In this document: positions 53,982 through 64,000 of the stretch, one piece after another | Layout of the letters: each line of letters starts with the position of its first letter | How positions within the stretch are numbered: position 1 is the stretch's first letter | From: Chlorokybus atmophyticus | Taxonomy: Eukaryota; Streptophyta; Chlorokybophyceae; Chlorokybales; Chlorokybaceae | Assembly: GCA_009103225.1 (NCBI GenBank) | Contig: RHPI01001507.1 | Span: 135,647 to 199,646 of the forward strand | Direction: 5' to 3' | Length of the DNA: 64,000 bases | Program-made: the position numbers and the translations under genes | The notes under the pieces: generated by a model | The model's input: only the letters and a program-made list of their open reading frames with translations | Told to the model about the DNA's origin: nothing | Database searches by the model: none

Positions 53982-54904
53982 TGGCGGAAGCTAGCTCCAA
54001 CTCCGACAATGTGGCTCAAGGCATCCTCGCCGTTCAATTCGTGAGCATGAATCTGACTGGAGGGACGCCGGAGGGAGCGGCGCAGGACCCCATGAAGGCG
54101 GCACCGTTAACCGAGCCTTTGTTCGATGAGTTAAACATTGCATAAAAGGCCACGTTCAACAACATTGCCATGGGCACGGCGGCGCAAAAGGCGGAGGGGT
54201 TTAAGACACTCGTGTGCTCCCTTGCGAGGCAGCAAGCACGCATCGCGTGGAGCTTTGAGTGGGGGCCATGAGACATATGGCACCGCATGACTCACTCTTT
54301 GTGCGTGTGGGTAGGCTCGAGGACAAGATAGTGGAGCTTAAAGGAGAGCTCTCCACATGGCGCACCAAAGTAGGAGCGCAAGAGGAGGCTCTCTACAATA
54401 CGAGCCGGTTGGTCAACAAGCCCAAGAACTTCTCCGGTGAGAAGGAGCAAAGCATTCATGCATGGTTGCGGAAAATGGAGGCGTACTTGTCGGGCACGCC
54501 GACCTCGGAGTGGGTCAAAGTGGGGATGACTTTTTTCAAGGCCGACACCCTCACCAATGTTTACCAATCTCAAGCTCAATTAAACGATGAGCTCAAGTCG
54601 GTTGGGTGCACTTCAAGAAGGCATTGCGCGAGCAATACCTCCCCATCGACCGGCAAAACGCGCGTGACGAGCTTGAAGAGCTCAAGATGTTGGAGTCGGC
54701 GGAGGACGCACGTTGCTTTAAACTCCTCGTGGCCAAGATTCGCGCGGGAGGAGGCCAAATTAATAAAGATGAAATGGTCCACAAGTTTAAGGGTGGGCTC
54801 AACTCCAAGCTACAAGGCATGCAATCGGTGTATCAAAACCGGCAAGCTATGGGAAGGGGCGGAGTTGGAACTCCTCGTTGCAGCCACTTTCACATGGGTC
54901 CTGC
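53982..54904 (+). pseudogene. Decayed gypsy-type Gag of another family
   Basis: The frame from 53982 (MAEASSNSDNVAQGI) stops at 54143. Gag-like sequence continues in other frames: VGRLEDKIVELKGELSTW, RLVNKPKNFSGEKEQSIHAW (54301-54590), then WVHFKKALREQYLP and ELEELKMLESAEDARCFKL (about 54600-54720). The 'FSGEK...WLRKMEAYL' pattern is the retrotransposon Gag core. At least two frame changes and a stop show it is dead. It is cut off by palindrome-rich DNA at about 54905. No pol follows. Confidence 0.7.
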
Positions 54905-55275
54905 AGCCCGTGCCAGTACTGGCACAAACTAGTTGTGCCAGTACTGGCATGGGCTTTCTAATCTAAGCCCGAAACTAATTAAAACTGGCACGAAACCGCT
55001 TATGCCAGCACCGGTCGCTTATTCATAAATTGGTTGCTGGCACAAGCGGTTGTGTGCCAATACTGGCATGCCGAAAATAGAGTTAAAACTGGCACAACTA
55101 AGCCGTTACAGCACAGGTTGTAAACACGAAAAGTTTACAAAAGATATCCCGATCGTCAGCACTGGCACAAAACGATTATGTGCCGGTGCTGGCACGGGCA
55201 TTGATTTGTGCTATGTTATTGTGCTACAACTGGCACAACACTTGTTGTGCCAGCTTTTGCACAACAAGTGTTTCA
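54905..55275. repeat. Palindrome-rich repeat (GTGCCAGTACTGGCAC)
   Basis: It starts with a perfect 16-bp palindrome at 54910-54925. The half-site TGGCACA/TGTGCCA then recurs roughly every 20-60 bases in both orientations to about 55260. Similar sequence lies at 62930-63130, again at the edge of a Gag-like fragment. Confidence 0.65.
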
Positions 55276-56149
55276 TCATGCACTACATGCTTATGTGAAT
55301 AATAAATTCAATAATAAATTCATTCATCATGCACTACAAGAGGTCCTGGTATCCAAATACATGCATAAATACGATACACGAACACATTGTCACATTCTGC
55401 TGAGAGACGTGGCTGCTATCGCTACTGTTACTACTACACCTCCAGCTCCCACTCCAGCTCTACCTCCACCTCTACATCCGGGTCCAGCTAAGCAGCATTG
55501 CGACTAGCAGACTCGCAAGTCAGCACAGAATCAGCAGGGTAGATCAGCAGATCAACTAGAGTCTTGTTGTCACTAGACAAATGCTAACCAGCAACACACC
55601 AAACCTGCAAACCAGCTAGACCCATGCAGACCAACAAAGTAGCAGCAGCCTAGACTAGCAAACGAGCCGACCAGTCAGACCAGCGGACCAGCGCAGGCTA
55701 GCGCAGCAGTCGATGCTCTTCTGTGGTGCTAGTGGTAGACAGCAGCCCGATTATGGCTGTGCACAAAGCAATGCATTTAGCTAGACTACACAATATGTAC
55801 ACAAACACATACTAAGCAAGGCGCCAGCTCCAAATGGTGAGCTCTCCATTGCAAAGGGCAGCCTGCGCATTAAAAGCGGCACAACAACTACGCTTAGCAG
55901 TAAAAACGGGGGAGGATAAGCATGCAATGCACCACATGAACGTATGCATGTGATGAAGTTAGCAAAGAATGCAACATCGTTTCCGCAAGTTGACAAGTTG
56001 ACAAAGTACCTGTTGTGCAGAGGGTGCCTTCCAAAAAGTAACCTGTCTCAAACCCAACACACTCGCAGATTAGACCGGAGTAACCCCGCAAGTTCATTAA
56101 GGTAATATGCGCACGTGTGTTGAGCACCAGCAAGGGGATACAAGCACCG
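55276..56149. other. No gene recognised
   Basis: The stretch includes a Pro/Thr-rich CTCCAGCTCC repeat near 55440-55490 and a run of CAGACCAGC/ACCAGC repeats at about 55540-55720. No coding region is supported. Confidence 0.35.
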
Positions 56150-58385
56150 GAAAGGCATTGCACGCGCATCTAGGTGGGATTAACATTGCTCAAGTTTCCT
56201 ATGTACAATTGAGGAGGCTGCTATCCCCACAAAAAGCGAAGGCTGCATGGTTGTGCGTGGTGCGTCAGAGCACATTAAAGTCAGCACCGAAGCTGAGTGA
56301 CTGCACTGAGACAGCCACGAAGGACCTTGAGGTGTGCAAACTTGTTTAGGACTACCAAGATTTCATGGTGGACGGACTTCTAGCTGGTCTGCCACCCTCA
56401 CGAAGCGTTGATCACCGTGGAGTTGATTAAGGGCGTGCACAAGCCCCCCTACAGGCCTGTATATAAGTTGTCACCTCTGAAGAAGGGCGAGAAGCAGATA
56501 GCGGATCTTCTAAAGAGAGGTTACATCCGGCCAAGTAAGTCACCTTATAATGCACTAATACTGTTCATGTGAAAGAAGAACGGGAGCCTGCGTATGTGCA
56601 TTGCTTACCGAGCGCTCAACACCATTACAAAGAAGAACTGCTTTTCACTACCGCGTATTGACGAGTTGCTGGGGCATCTACAAGGTGCGCAGTACTTTGC
56701 CACACTTAATCTTGCTGGAGGTTATCATCAAATCCGCATCGCACCAAAGGACGTGGAGAAAACAGCGTTCAACACGCGCTATGGACATTATGAGTGGTTA
56801 GTGATGTCGTTTGGGCTTATAAATGCGCCACCAACATTTCAGACATTGATGAACAGCGTTTTTGCTGACTTGCTGGGTAAGGGAGTCTTGGTGTACCTCA
56901 ACGACATTCTAGTGTACTCGAAAATGAAGGACGAGCATGCGAGTCTTTACGGCGCGTGTTGCAGCGTTTACACGAGCACAAGTTGTACGCTCAGCTACAG
57001 TGCAAAGTGCAAGTTTCTGCTAGGCAAGGTGGAGTACCTGGGCCACATTGTGTCACACGAGAGAATCAAGCCGAACCCAACAAAGTGCAAGTGGTGCGCG
57101 AATGGTCTGCCCCAACCAATGTGAAGGAGGTAATGTCGTTCTTGGGCCTTGCGGGGTATTGCAAGTTTATCATGGAGTTTTGCGCATTGTGGCCCATTAA
57201 TCACCCTTCTCTAGAATAGGAAGTCTTGGAGCTGGTTGACAAAGGAAGAGCATGCATTTGCTGTGTTGAAAAGGCGTTGAAAGAGGCACCCCCCTTGGCT
57301 CACCCCGACATGGACAAACCCTTCATTTTGGCTTGTCACGCATCTGACACAGCCGTGGGAGCTCTGTTACAGCAAGACCACAGCATGGATCTTCAACCTG
57401 TAGCGTTCCTTAGTAAGAAACTGAGTGGAGCAGAGCTGAAATACCATGTGCACGAGAAGGAGCTATTCGCGCAAGTGTTGGCGCTGCGACAATGGCGATG
57501 CTTTCTTGAGGGCAAAAGGTTCGTGCTGGAGACGGACCATTCCCCATTAAGGTACTTACAGACACAATTACATCTGAGCCGGAGACAAGCGCGGTAGTTG
57601 GAGTTCTTTCAACTTTTTGATCTTGAGATCAAGTACCAGCCTGGTACGTCTGATAGTGGCCGACGCGCTAAGCCGGTTGAATGCGATTGAAGCATTTGCT
57701 CAAGTGCAACTGGAGTGGGCCGAACAGAAACGACAAGTGCTTTGCGAAGACAGAGCTAGGAGAGGCTTGCGGGACATGGAGAGCACAGCAACGGACACAA
57801 GTAGACATTGAACAAAGCAAGACGGCCTACTATGGCATCATGGCCGCCTGTACATCTCCAATGTTGCACATATACGCGTTCAACTTTTAAAGGAAGCTTA
57901 TGACGTACTCATTGCTGGCTACCAAGGAGTGGAGAGGACATTGGCAAGCTTAAAACAACGCTTTTACTGGCGGGATGTCACAGCCCACTCGACCACAAAA
58001 GACTTGGTGCTTTTATGGACGATTTGTGGTAATTTTATGTACATTCCAATTACATTCCCCCTCACTCAAGAACGCTGACGTCCTCGGCAGCTGCCACGCT
58101 TAGCTGGGGAATCATCCTAGAGGTTTACTAGGGTCGGCCACCGGCCCCAACGGCAGGGACCGGCTAAATTAGGCCCATACCAGTACAGCCCACTCGACCA
58201 CAAAGAACTTGGTGCTTTTATGGTTGATTTGTGGTTGTTTAATGTACCTTCCCGTTACATTCCCCCCCACTTAAGAACGCTGACGTCCTCAGCAGCTGCC
58301 CCGTTCAGCTGCGGAATCATCTCAGGGGTCTGATTAAGGTCGGTCAACGGCCCCACAGCCCAAGGACCGGCTAATCTAGGCCCAT

Positions 58386-58893
58386 TGTAACAATTGGGGC
58401 CCGACCACTAGGCTATGGTAGTAAAATACACTACCATGAGTGAGGTCTGTCACAATTTATCCCAATTCGTGACATTCCTCCCCAATTTAACCCATGAGTT
58501 CCTCATAATCCAATGAGGCACTAGCCCACGTCACCGTGTTCGCGGCCGTACCACGATCGGTCTGCCCGAGGCCTGTTGGATCCGGCCCACAAACGGTCCT
58601 GACCGACCAAACGGCCATCCTCACCGCGCGACCTGCCATCGCGGCGCGACCGCTCACGCGGCCTTAGGTTGAACTGGCTCGGCGCGCAGGTCGTGATCCC
58701 GCGCCCAGCCTAGGGCAAGCCGCACCAGATGTTTTTGTTTTTGCCTTGGATCTACCTCAGTCCCCTACGGGAATTGAACCTGAGACGTCAAGCTCCGTTA
58801 CCATTGTAACAATTGGGGCCCGACCACTAGGCTATGGTTGTAAAAGACACTACCATGAGTGAGGTCTGTCACAATTTATCCCAATTCGTGACA
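58386..58893 (-). mobile_element. TRIM-2: complete miniature LTR retrotransposon nested in TRIM-1
   Basis: A 508-bp element with 89-bp terminal repeats (58386-58474, 58805-58893) that differ at only about two positions, and a perfect target duplication CCCAT (58381-58385, 58894-58898). On the minus strand the repeats start TGTCACGAATT and end TTGTTACA. A primer site ATGGTAACGGAGC (58792-58804) and a purine tract TTGGGGAGGAA before the 3' repeat complete it. It is non-coding and much younger than its TRIM-1 host. Confidence 0.9.
58770..58834 (-). promoter_or_regulatory. tRNA-like A box and B box across the TRIM-2 LTR/primer-site junction
   Basis: On the minus strand TAGCCTAGTGG (58834-58824) is a perfect A box, and GGTTCAATTCC (58780-58770) is a one-mismatch B box. 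They are 54 bases apart start to start, with the primer site between them. The arrangement parallels TRIM-1 although the two families differ in sequence. Confidence 0.5.
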
Positions 58894-60410
58894 CCCATAC
58901 CGCTCAACGTGCGCATAGCGCGCCGCTGCCGGCCCCACAGGTCGCATCGCAACAGGCAGGTTGCGTCCTGCCGCGCCGACTAAACGCCGGCACGATTGCC
59001 AATAGGCAAGTCGCGACCCATCGATGATGGCACTTTATGAAGTGACCATTTACGATGTTACTAGATCGAGAAACAACGATCGCGGAATTTGTGTGCAAGG
59101 CAAAAATAAAACCCGAGTCTTAAGCTCCGATGACCAATGTCATAGCCCACTCAACCACAAAGACGTGGTGCTTTTGTGGTCGATGTGTGGTAATGTAATG
59201 TACCATCCTGTTACACAGGACATACATCGTGATGTACGCAACTATGTGGCGTTGTGCGACGCATGTCAAAGGGTGAAAGCAACTAAATGCCAGGTGGGTT
59301 GCTACAACCTCTTCCCATGCCATTGTTTAAGTGGGAGCAAGTTACTATGGACTTTATTACGGGGCTGCTGAAGACAACAGAAGGGTACAACGCAATACTC
59401 GTGTAGACAAAACCAGCATTATGGTACGTTTGGCACCGTGTTGTGGGTCTTGCACGGCACCAGAGGCAGCAAGCTTGTTTATGAAGCATGTTATTCGTTC
59501 CCACAAACTACCACGAAGCATGGTAGCGATCATGATCCTCGCTTCACAAGTAAGTTTTGGGAGACGCTGCATAGTGCACTGGGTACTACCTTAAGATTTA
59601 GCACGGTTTTCCACCCGCAAACTGATGGCCAAATGAAGCGAGCCAACCGTGTGATTGAAGATATGTTGCGATGCTGTGAATGCACGGCAAGACAATTGGG
59701 CGGAGTTGCTGGAAGTGGTGGAAGTTGCCATCGACAACCACACCAATGCAAGCACGGGTGTCACCCCCTTTCTTATGAACTACGGCCAACACCCGCTGAC
59801 ACCGCTGACGACGTGGACGCTGCGACGAAGTGACGTTGATGTGGAAGCAGTAAGCGATTTTCTTACAACGTGTGCGGACATCAACAAGGCAGCGAGAGAG
59901 GCGCTATTGTGGTGGCACAAAATAGGCAGAAACACTATGTAGACACGCATCGCCGACATGTCACATTTCGAGAAGGCGACATGGTATTACTTTTTGTGAA
60001 AAACTTACAGGTGCGTGCTGGAGTTTGCAAGTTAAGTGAGTGCTGGCTTAGGCCATTTCAAGTCATCAAAGTGGTTTCGGACGTGGCGTACAAGTTGCAA
60101 TTGTGCCGACTCTATGCACATCCACCCTGTCTTTCACATATCCCTGCTGAAATCATATCGAGGAGACCCACCATTGCGTCCACTGCCTGAGTTGGCTACG
60201 GAAGGTCGTATGGAATACGAAGTGGAGTGGACATATTGGGTGAGAAGATGGTGTGCAACGTGCACCAATATTGGTGAAGTGGAAAGGCTACCCGATGCAT
60301 TAAGCCACTTGGGAATCGGAGGAGCACTTGGCAAATGCACAACATATTCTGCAAGCGTATTTGCAACGACGACCACAAAATCCTTGAGAGCTTCAAGGAC
60401 GGAGCTCATC

Positions 60411-61130
60411 TAGGGGGGGAGGAGTGTAACAATTGAGGCCAAGTTTCATGATTTTAGGACCTTTTTTGGCCCATTTATCGAGCACCACGCTTTCATGACT
60501 TGTGCAGATATCGGCGAGTTATGAGTCTGCCGCGGATATCGCGCGGGGCCCAGGACCAGTCTGGAAGGTGCTAAAGATAGATATCGCGCGGGGCCCAGGA
60601 CCAGTCCGAAAGGTGCTAAAAAACGGAGGGCCAGTCGAGAAGCGCTCGACCAGATTTCTGGAGGGCCTGGCGCCAAGTAGTATAAATTGACCATATGAGC
60701 ACATAATTCGGAGATCTTTGGTGCGTAAGAGGTCTAAAAGTATACTACAAGGTTCTGCAATCACATCTTAGCATCTAGTTTTGTGTAGCACAGGAATCGT
60801 CTACACAGTAGCATGTGCAGACTGGCAGGTATAAAAGCGACACTCTACAATGTGCAATACAACCTTTAGCTCCCTAGTTTCTCGTGTGCAAGCTTGGTGG
60901 TGGTTAGCAGGGGTTGCTAGCGTGTGTCCACTGGTGTGTGCTTGCTTGTGTGACGATCCAAGGCGCGATACAAGTCGGTGTGTAGCTTCGAGCGCATGCG
61001 CGTAAGCGAGTGACGGGGCGCGCGTGTGTGCTTGGCAGAGGGGGCAAGGTTCCGGTGTGAATACCGTGCCTTGGTGAGAGGGTTGTTGATTGGACCAAAC
61101 TACAGGGGACAAGGCACGACCACCGTCACA
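60411..61130 (+). repeat. gypsy-3 polypurine tract and 3' LTR
   Basis: The tract (GGGGGGAGGAG, to 60424) is followed by an LTR of 706 bp (60425-61130) that starts TGTAACAATTGAGG and ends CCGTCACA. It is clearly the same family as the gypsy-1 LTR but has many substitutions. A 44-bp tandem duplication (GATATCGCGCGGGGCCCAGG unit, about 60536-60625) explains part of its extra length. The TATAAAA box is kept at about 60830. Confidence 0.85.
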
Positions 61131-61135
61131 AACAA

Positions 61136-62997
61136 CATAACCCAGAAGCAACACCTCTTTTTGAAGCAACATTGCTCGCAGCAAGCATAAAACTTGTGCT
61201 TGTGTAGTGTGTCAAACACCAATTGAAAGTGTTTGGCATGCTCCTCCTCATTCTCACTATACACCAATATATTGTAAAGATAGACAAGCACCAACTTGTT
61301 GATGTAGGGTGCGAGAATGCGGTTCATCACCGCTTAAAAGGTAGCGGGTGCATTGGTAAAACCTAAGGGTAACAGTTTGTAATGAAAGTGTCCTTTTGGT
61401 GTTTCAGAGGCGGTCTTAGCGTAAACCTCTTCCATAGGGCTTTGAAACAAACAAGATTGGTGCCGCATACGGTAAGAAACTAGGCTCAAACAACTTCTTC
61501 TCAAGTAGCATTGAGATCCGCGTACCCATGTATCCCCCGAGCTTAACCGATACGAAGGCCTTGCTTGAGGCACCTTGTTCTCATCTTTTAGGGGTATCAT
61601 ATCCCAAATGTCACGCTCCGGTGGGAACGAACATAGTTCATTCATGAACATGTCCATGTTGTTGGCAACGATGGAGTGGAGCTCGTGCCTTTCATTAGTG
61701 GCAGCGCACTCCGTGTGTTGTGCACCACAAGCTTTACTAACGGGCCCCTCTTCCCCGTCGAAGTGATGATAAAAGCAATTACGCCCTTGTGCGCACCCCC
61801 TTAAAATGGGACTTTGCGTTAAGACACCGATATCTCATACTTGTGCTCTCCCCCAAACACTGTGTACAATTTCTTGCCCGAGTCTAGCATTCAACGTGAG
61901 CGCAATTGCCACTTTTTACTTGGGATCACTTGAATGCCTTGCGTTCTCATGTCCACAACTTGAAGCAGCACCTTATTTGAGTAGTTGCAAATGTCGACTT
62001 CAAGCTAAACTTGGCCGAGCTCCGATATAGGCGCACCATCAATGGTAGCAAACTTGTCTTGACAAGCGTTCATGCGTACCTTGCACGGTTTAACAACCTC
62101 AAATCTATATATTTGCACACCATGCCGGTGTCTACAAGCACCTCACATTCTTACCGAGCATATTGCCATCAGGTACCCATAGTAGAGACTCTTCATCATG
62201 CTCTTCTTCAACAGAGTAATTAAGGTTAGCATGCCACATTATTGACGGCTTACCAGTTCCAGTTTTTTCCTTGGACATGACCTTGTAACTTACAAAGGTC
62301 TTTAGCATTGCCGACGAAGTGCCCTCGTATATCGATGTAAGAACAGTTGCTCGCATACTTGAGTTATCACGCTTATGGTCCAAGTACTTTTGTGTAGCCG
62401 CCGTCACCTTGCAAAGAGGCACAAACACGAGCACATTTGCATGCGCTTCATTTAACTTACTCATCGCATGCTATCCCATGCATTCAACATTTCAATCTAC
62501 ATCACAATCAAATAGAAACGTATCCATTAAGCCAACAAATGGTGTTTTTGTAACCACCGCTACAACCTTAGCCACCCCAAATTCCTATTTGCTAGTGCTA
62601 GGCTTGTCAAGGCACTCCGCGAGACGGTGATCCGGGCTTCTTGCATAGAAGACACTTGCCCTCCTTGAAGAGCTTAGCCTTCTCTTTAATGGAGAGGTTG
62701 AGGGGGATGTAGTTCTCCTTCGTTTTTGCTGTCTCCTTGCCCTTTAGCTTGGAGTGGCCGTTCGGTTTAAAGGGTTCCTTGCCCTTGCCTGTGCTTGACG
62801 AACTTGCCCTTCTTGGTGCCATCGCCGCAAGGAGTATGATCTTTCTGCACTTCTTCTCTCCCTCTCTTGTTGACGGTGTTGATTGCCCTCGCCGCCTCGA
62901 GACACATAGGCCAGCACCCCATGCTAGTACTGGCACAAACCCCGTGCCATTATTGGCGCGACAATATTGTGCCACTACTAGCAATCTGCAAACCAAT
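61136..62997 (-). pseudogene. gypsy-4: decayed Gag-Pol fragment of another gypsy family
   Basis: Reading down: MAPRRASSSSTGKGKEPFKP and a half zinc knuckle CLLCKKPG (62820-62625, Gag C-terminus), a protease-like region with no clear active site (62464-62132), RT start FPPERDIWDMIPLKDENKVP (about 61620), LLPLGFTNAPATF, and LVYLYNILVYSENEEEHAKH, where YLDD is mutated (61290). It ends abruptly at the gypsy-3 LTR (61130), which therefore inserted into it. Frameshifts are frequent. Confidence 0.8.
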
Positions 62998-63135
62998 TAA
63001 GCCACACAAACCGTGCCAGTATTGGTCGGTTATGTATAGAGCTACAATGGCACAAATGCTGTGCCAGCAATGGCATCAGCTTGACAACTTGTGCCAACAC
63101 TGGCACAAGCTTGGACCAGAATGGCCCAAGTAGTT
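62925..63135. repeat. Palindrome-rich repeat related to 54905-55275
   Basis: Variants of TGCTAGTACTGGCACAAACC, GTGCCATTATTGG and TGTGCCAGCAATGGCA recur in both orientations. They overlap the upstream end of the gypsy-4 Gag fragment. Confidence 0.55.
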
Positions 63136-63659
63136 TGTGCTGGTTTCAACAATAAGTTACTGCCGTTATGGACATAAGACGTTAAGATCCAACAAGACCG
63201 GCATGAACCCAAGGTCTTCGAAGCAAGCGTTCCAAAGACGCGGCAGACCGGATAACTATTAATGAATCAGCACTTAACGGATAAGTACTGAGTGAATCAG
63301 TCTTATTGCTAACTTGTGATTTGGCATATCGTAAGAACTAACCGATACAAGCAGTCTCAGTCATTGACAGTCAGTCTGTTAAACCAACAGGTCGACCTAA
63401 ACAAGTCAGTTAGTGCAAGCACGCACCCACAATAACTAGCAATTGGTAAGTATCAATGATTGAGTTGATTTTGCAACTTTTAAGCTTGTAAGAGGGTCTT
63501 TACATCTAAGGTTAAAGGTGCGAAGGTTAACAGCGCCTAACCTTGCCACGTTAGCACAGGTTAAGCAATCGTCCCCCTTAATCTTACTGCCGGGTTCAGA
63601 CTATGTTTTTGGCAGTTAGATTAACAAAAGTTTGCGTCGTTTCCCGCGATACTGGTGTA
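63136..63659. other. No gene recognised
   Basis: Balanced composition with several TCAGTC/CAGTCAGT words at 63290-63410. No coding signal. Confidence 0.35.
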
Positions 63660-63785
63660 GGGTTTGCTCACACTGGAGGCGGCCGAGGCGGCCTGGAAGA
63701 CGGCGTGGTGGGTGGCGGCGGCGGCGGCGGCGGCGGGGGGCAGCATGTGGGTGGGAGCGGTTGCTTGCAAATCGGCGACGGCAGG
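63660..63785 (+). CDS. Possible exon of a gene leaving the window (weak)
   Basis: GGTGTAG (acceptor-like) is followed by an open GC-rich stretch encoding LLTLEAAEAAWKTAWW and an Ala run, ending at GGCAG/GTAGGC (donor-like, about 63785). The Ala run comes from a GGC repeat. No domain is visible and the downstream TG-rich DNA gives no next exon. Confidence 0.2.
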
Positions 63786-63959
63786 TAGGCATGCGTACGT
63801 GTTCATGTGTGTGCGTGAGCGCAGGGGTCATTATGTGTGCAGATTCAGAGTCAGCGTGCGTGTATGTGTCAGTGTGTGTTGGTTCTATGTGTGCAGAGAC
63901 GGACTCCGTTCATGTGTTGTGCATGTGTGTGCCGAGTGAGTGCGTGTGTGTGAGCGTAA

Positions 63960-64000
63960 AGGGTGTGTGTGGGGAGAGGGGGGGGGCGGGGGGGGGGGGG
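63960..64000. repeat. Terminal poly-G run
   Basis: The window ends GGGGCGGGGGGGGGGGGGG after a TG-rich stretch. Like the run at 53400, it may mark a sequencing or assembly edge. Confidence 0.7.

Larger units (their letters stand above)
57976..59215 (-). mobile_element. TRIM-1 copy B, inserted in gypsy-3 integrase and itself rearranged
   Basis: Terminal repeats lie at 57976-58054 and 59138-59215, flanked by CGGGA (57971-57975) and CAGGA (59216-59220), a target duplication with one mismatch. A third partial repeat at about 58187-58266 shows that the left end was partly duplicated (58055-58186 repeats as 58267-58385). A TRIM-2 element is inserted at 58386-58893. Removing the whole block rejoins the gypsy-3 integrase codons (FYWR...HRDV). 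Confidence 0.85.
56150..60424 (+). pseudogene. gypsy-3: decayed, 5'-truncated chromovirus related to gypsy-1
   Basis: Homology to gypsy-1 pol starts at about 56163 (IAQVSYVQLRRLLSPQKAKA) in the linker after the protease; gag, protease and 5' LTR are missing. RT follows with several frame breaks and the catalytic YLDD changed to YLND (about 56898). RNase H is at 57226-57597, with stops. A TRIM-1 insertion occupies 57976-59215. Integrase and a ruined chromodomain continue to 60413, and the 3' LTR follows. The element is older than gypsy-1. Confidence 0.9.

Noticed and set aside
54905-55275. CRISPR-like array
   Set aside because: Repeat units are irregular in spacing and orientation and palindromic, and the genome is eukaryotic.

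Overview
The window is nuclear DNA from a eukaryote of the green-plant lineage, most likely a streptophyte alga or an early-diverging land plant. The best evidence is a MADS-box gene with a K domain (MIKC type), a TIC32-like chloroplast short-chain dehydrogenase, and spliceosomal introns of about 70-450 bp throughout. I cannot name the species.

Layout. 1-5002: repeat-rich DNA with a 3-kb segment bounded by inverted repeats and two inverted copies of a pogo-like MITE. 5003-11047: a nearly intact Ty3/gypsy chromovirus (gypsy-1) with 670-bp LTRs. 11053-16540: a decayed reverse transcriptase of DIRS-like type, split by a decayed Ty1/copia element that kept its target-site duplication. 16541-20090: no recognisable gene. 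20748-23457: ten-exon MIKC MADS-box gene. 24543-24770: a very long CT microsatellite. 26457-28394 (minus): TIC32-like dehydrogenase; 28595-29596 (plus): a small secreted protein gene sharing a 200-bp divergent promoter region with it. 30977-36239 (minus): an 18-exon hybrid histidine kinase with a bacterial-looking multi-pass membrane sensor. 37100-45714: gene-poor DNA including about 5 kb of AT-rich sequence. 45715-51866: a second nearly intact chromovirus (gypsy-2, minus). 51879-64000: a graveyard of nested elements: two families of tiny LTR elements (TRIMs), a decayed relative of gypsy-1 (gypsy-3), two other gag/pol fragments and palindrome-rich repeats.

The host genes suggest signalling (histidine kinase), transcriptional control (MADS) and plastid-envelope function (TIC32-like), but nothing shows that they work together. 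The most novel points are: TRIM elements whose LTR/primer-binding-site junction carries tRNA-like A and B boxes; all LTR elements sharing TGTnAC...GTnACA ends, which suggests the chromoviruses mobilise the TRIMs; the bacterial-type sensor domain on a plant-lineage histidine kinase; and an intron inside the MADS box. Three single-N joints coincide with exact duplications and look like assembly faults; one of them breaks the gypsy-2 pol gene.

Exon boundaries were worked out by hand from GT/GC-AG signals, phase and family conservation. They are predictions without transcript support.
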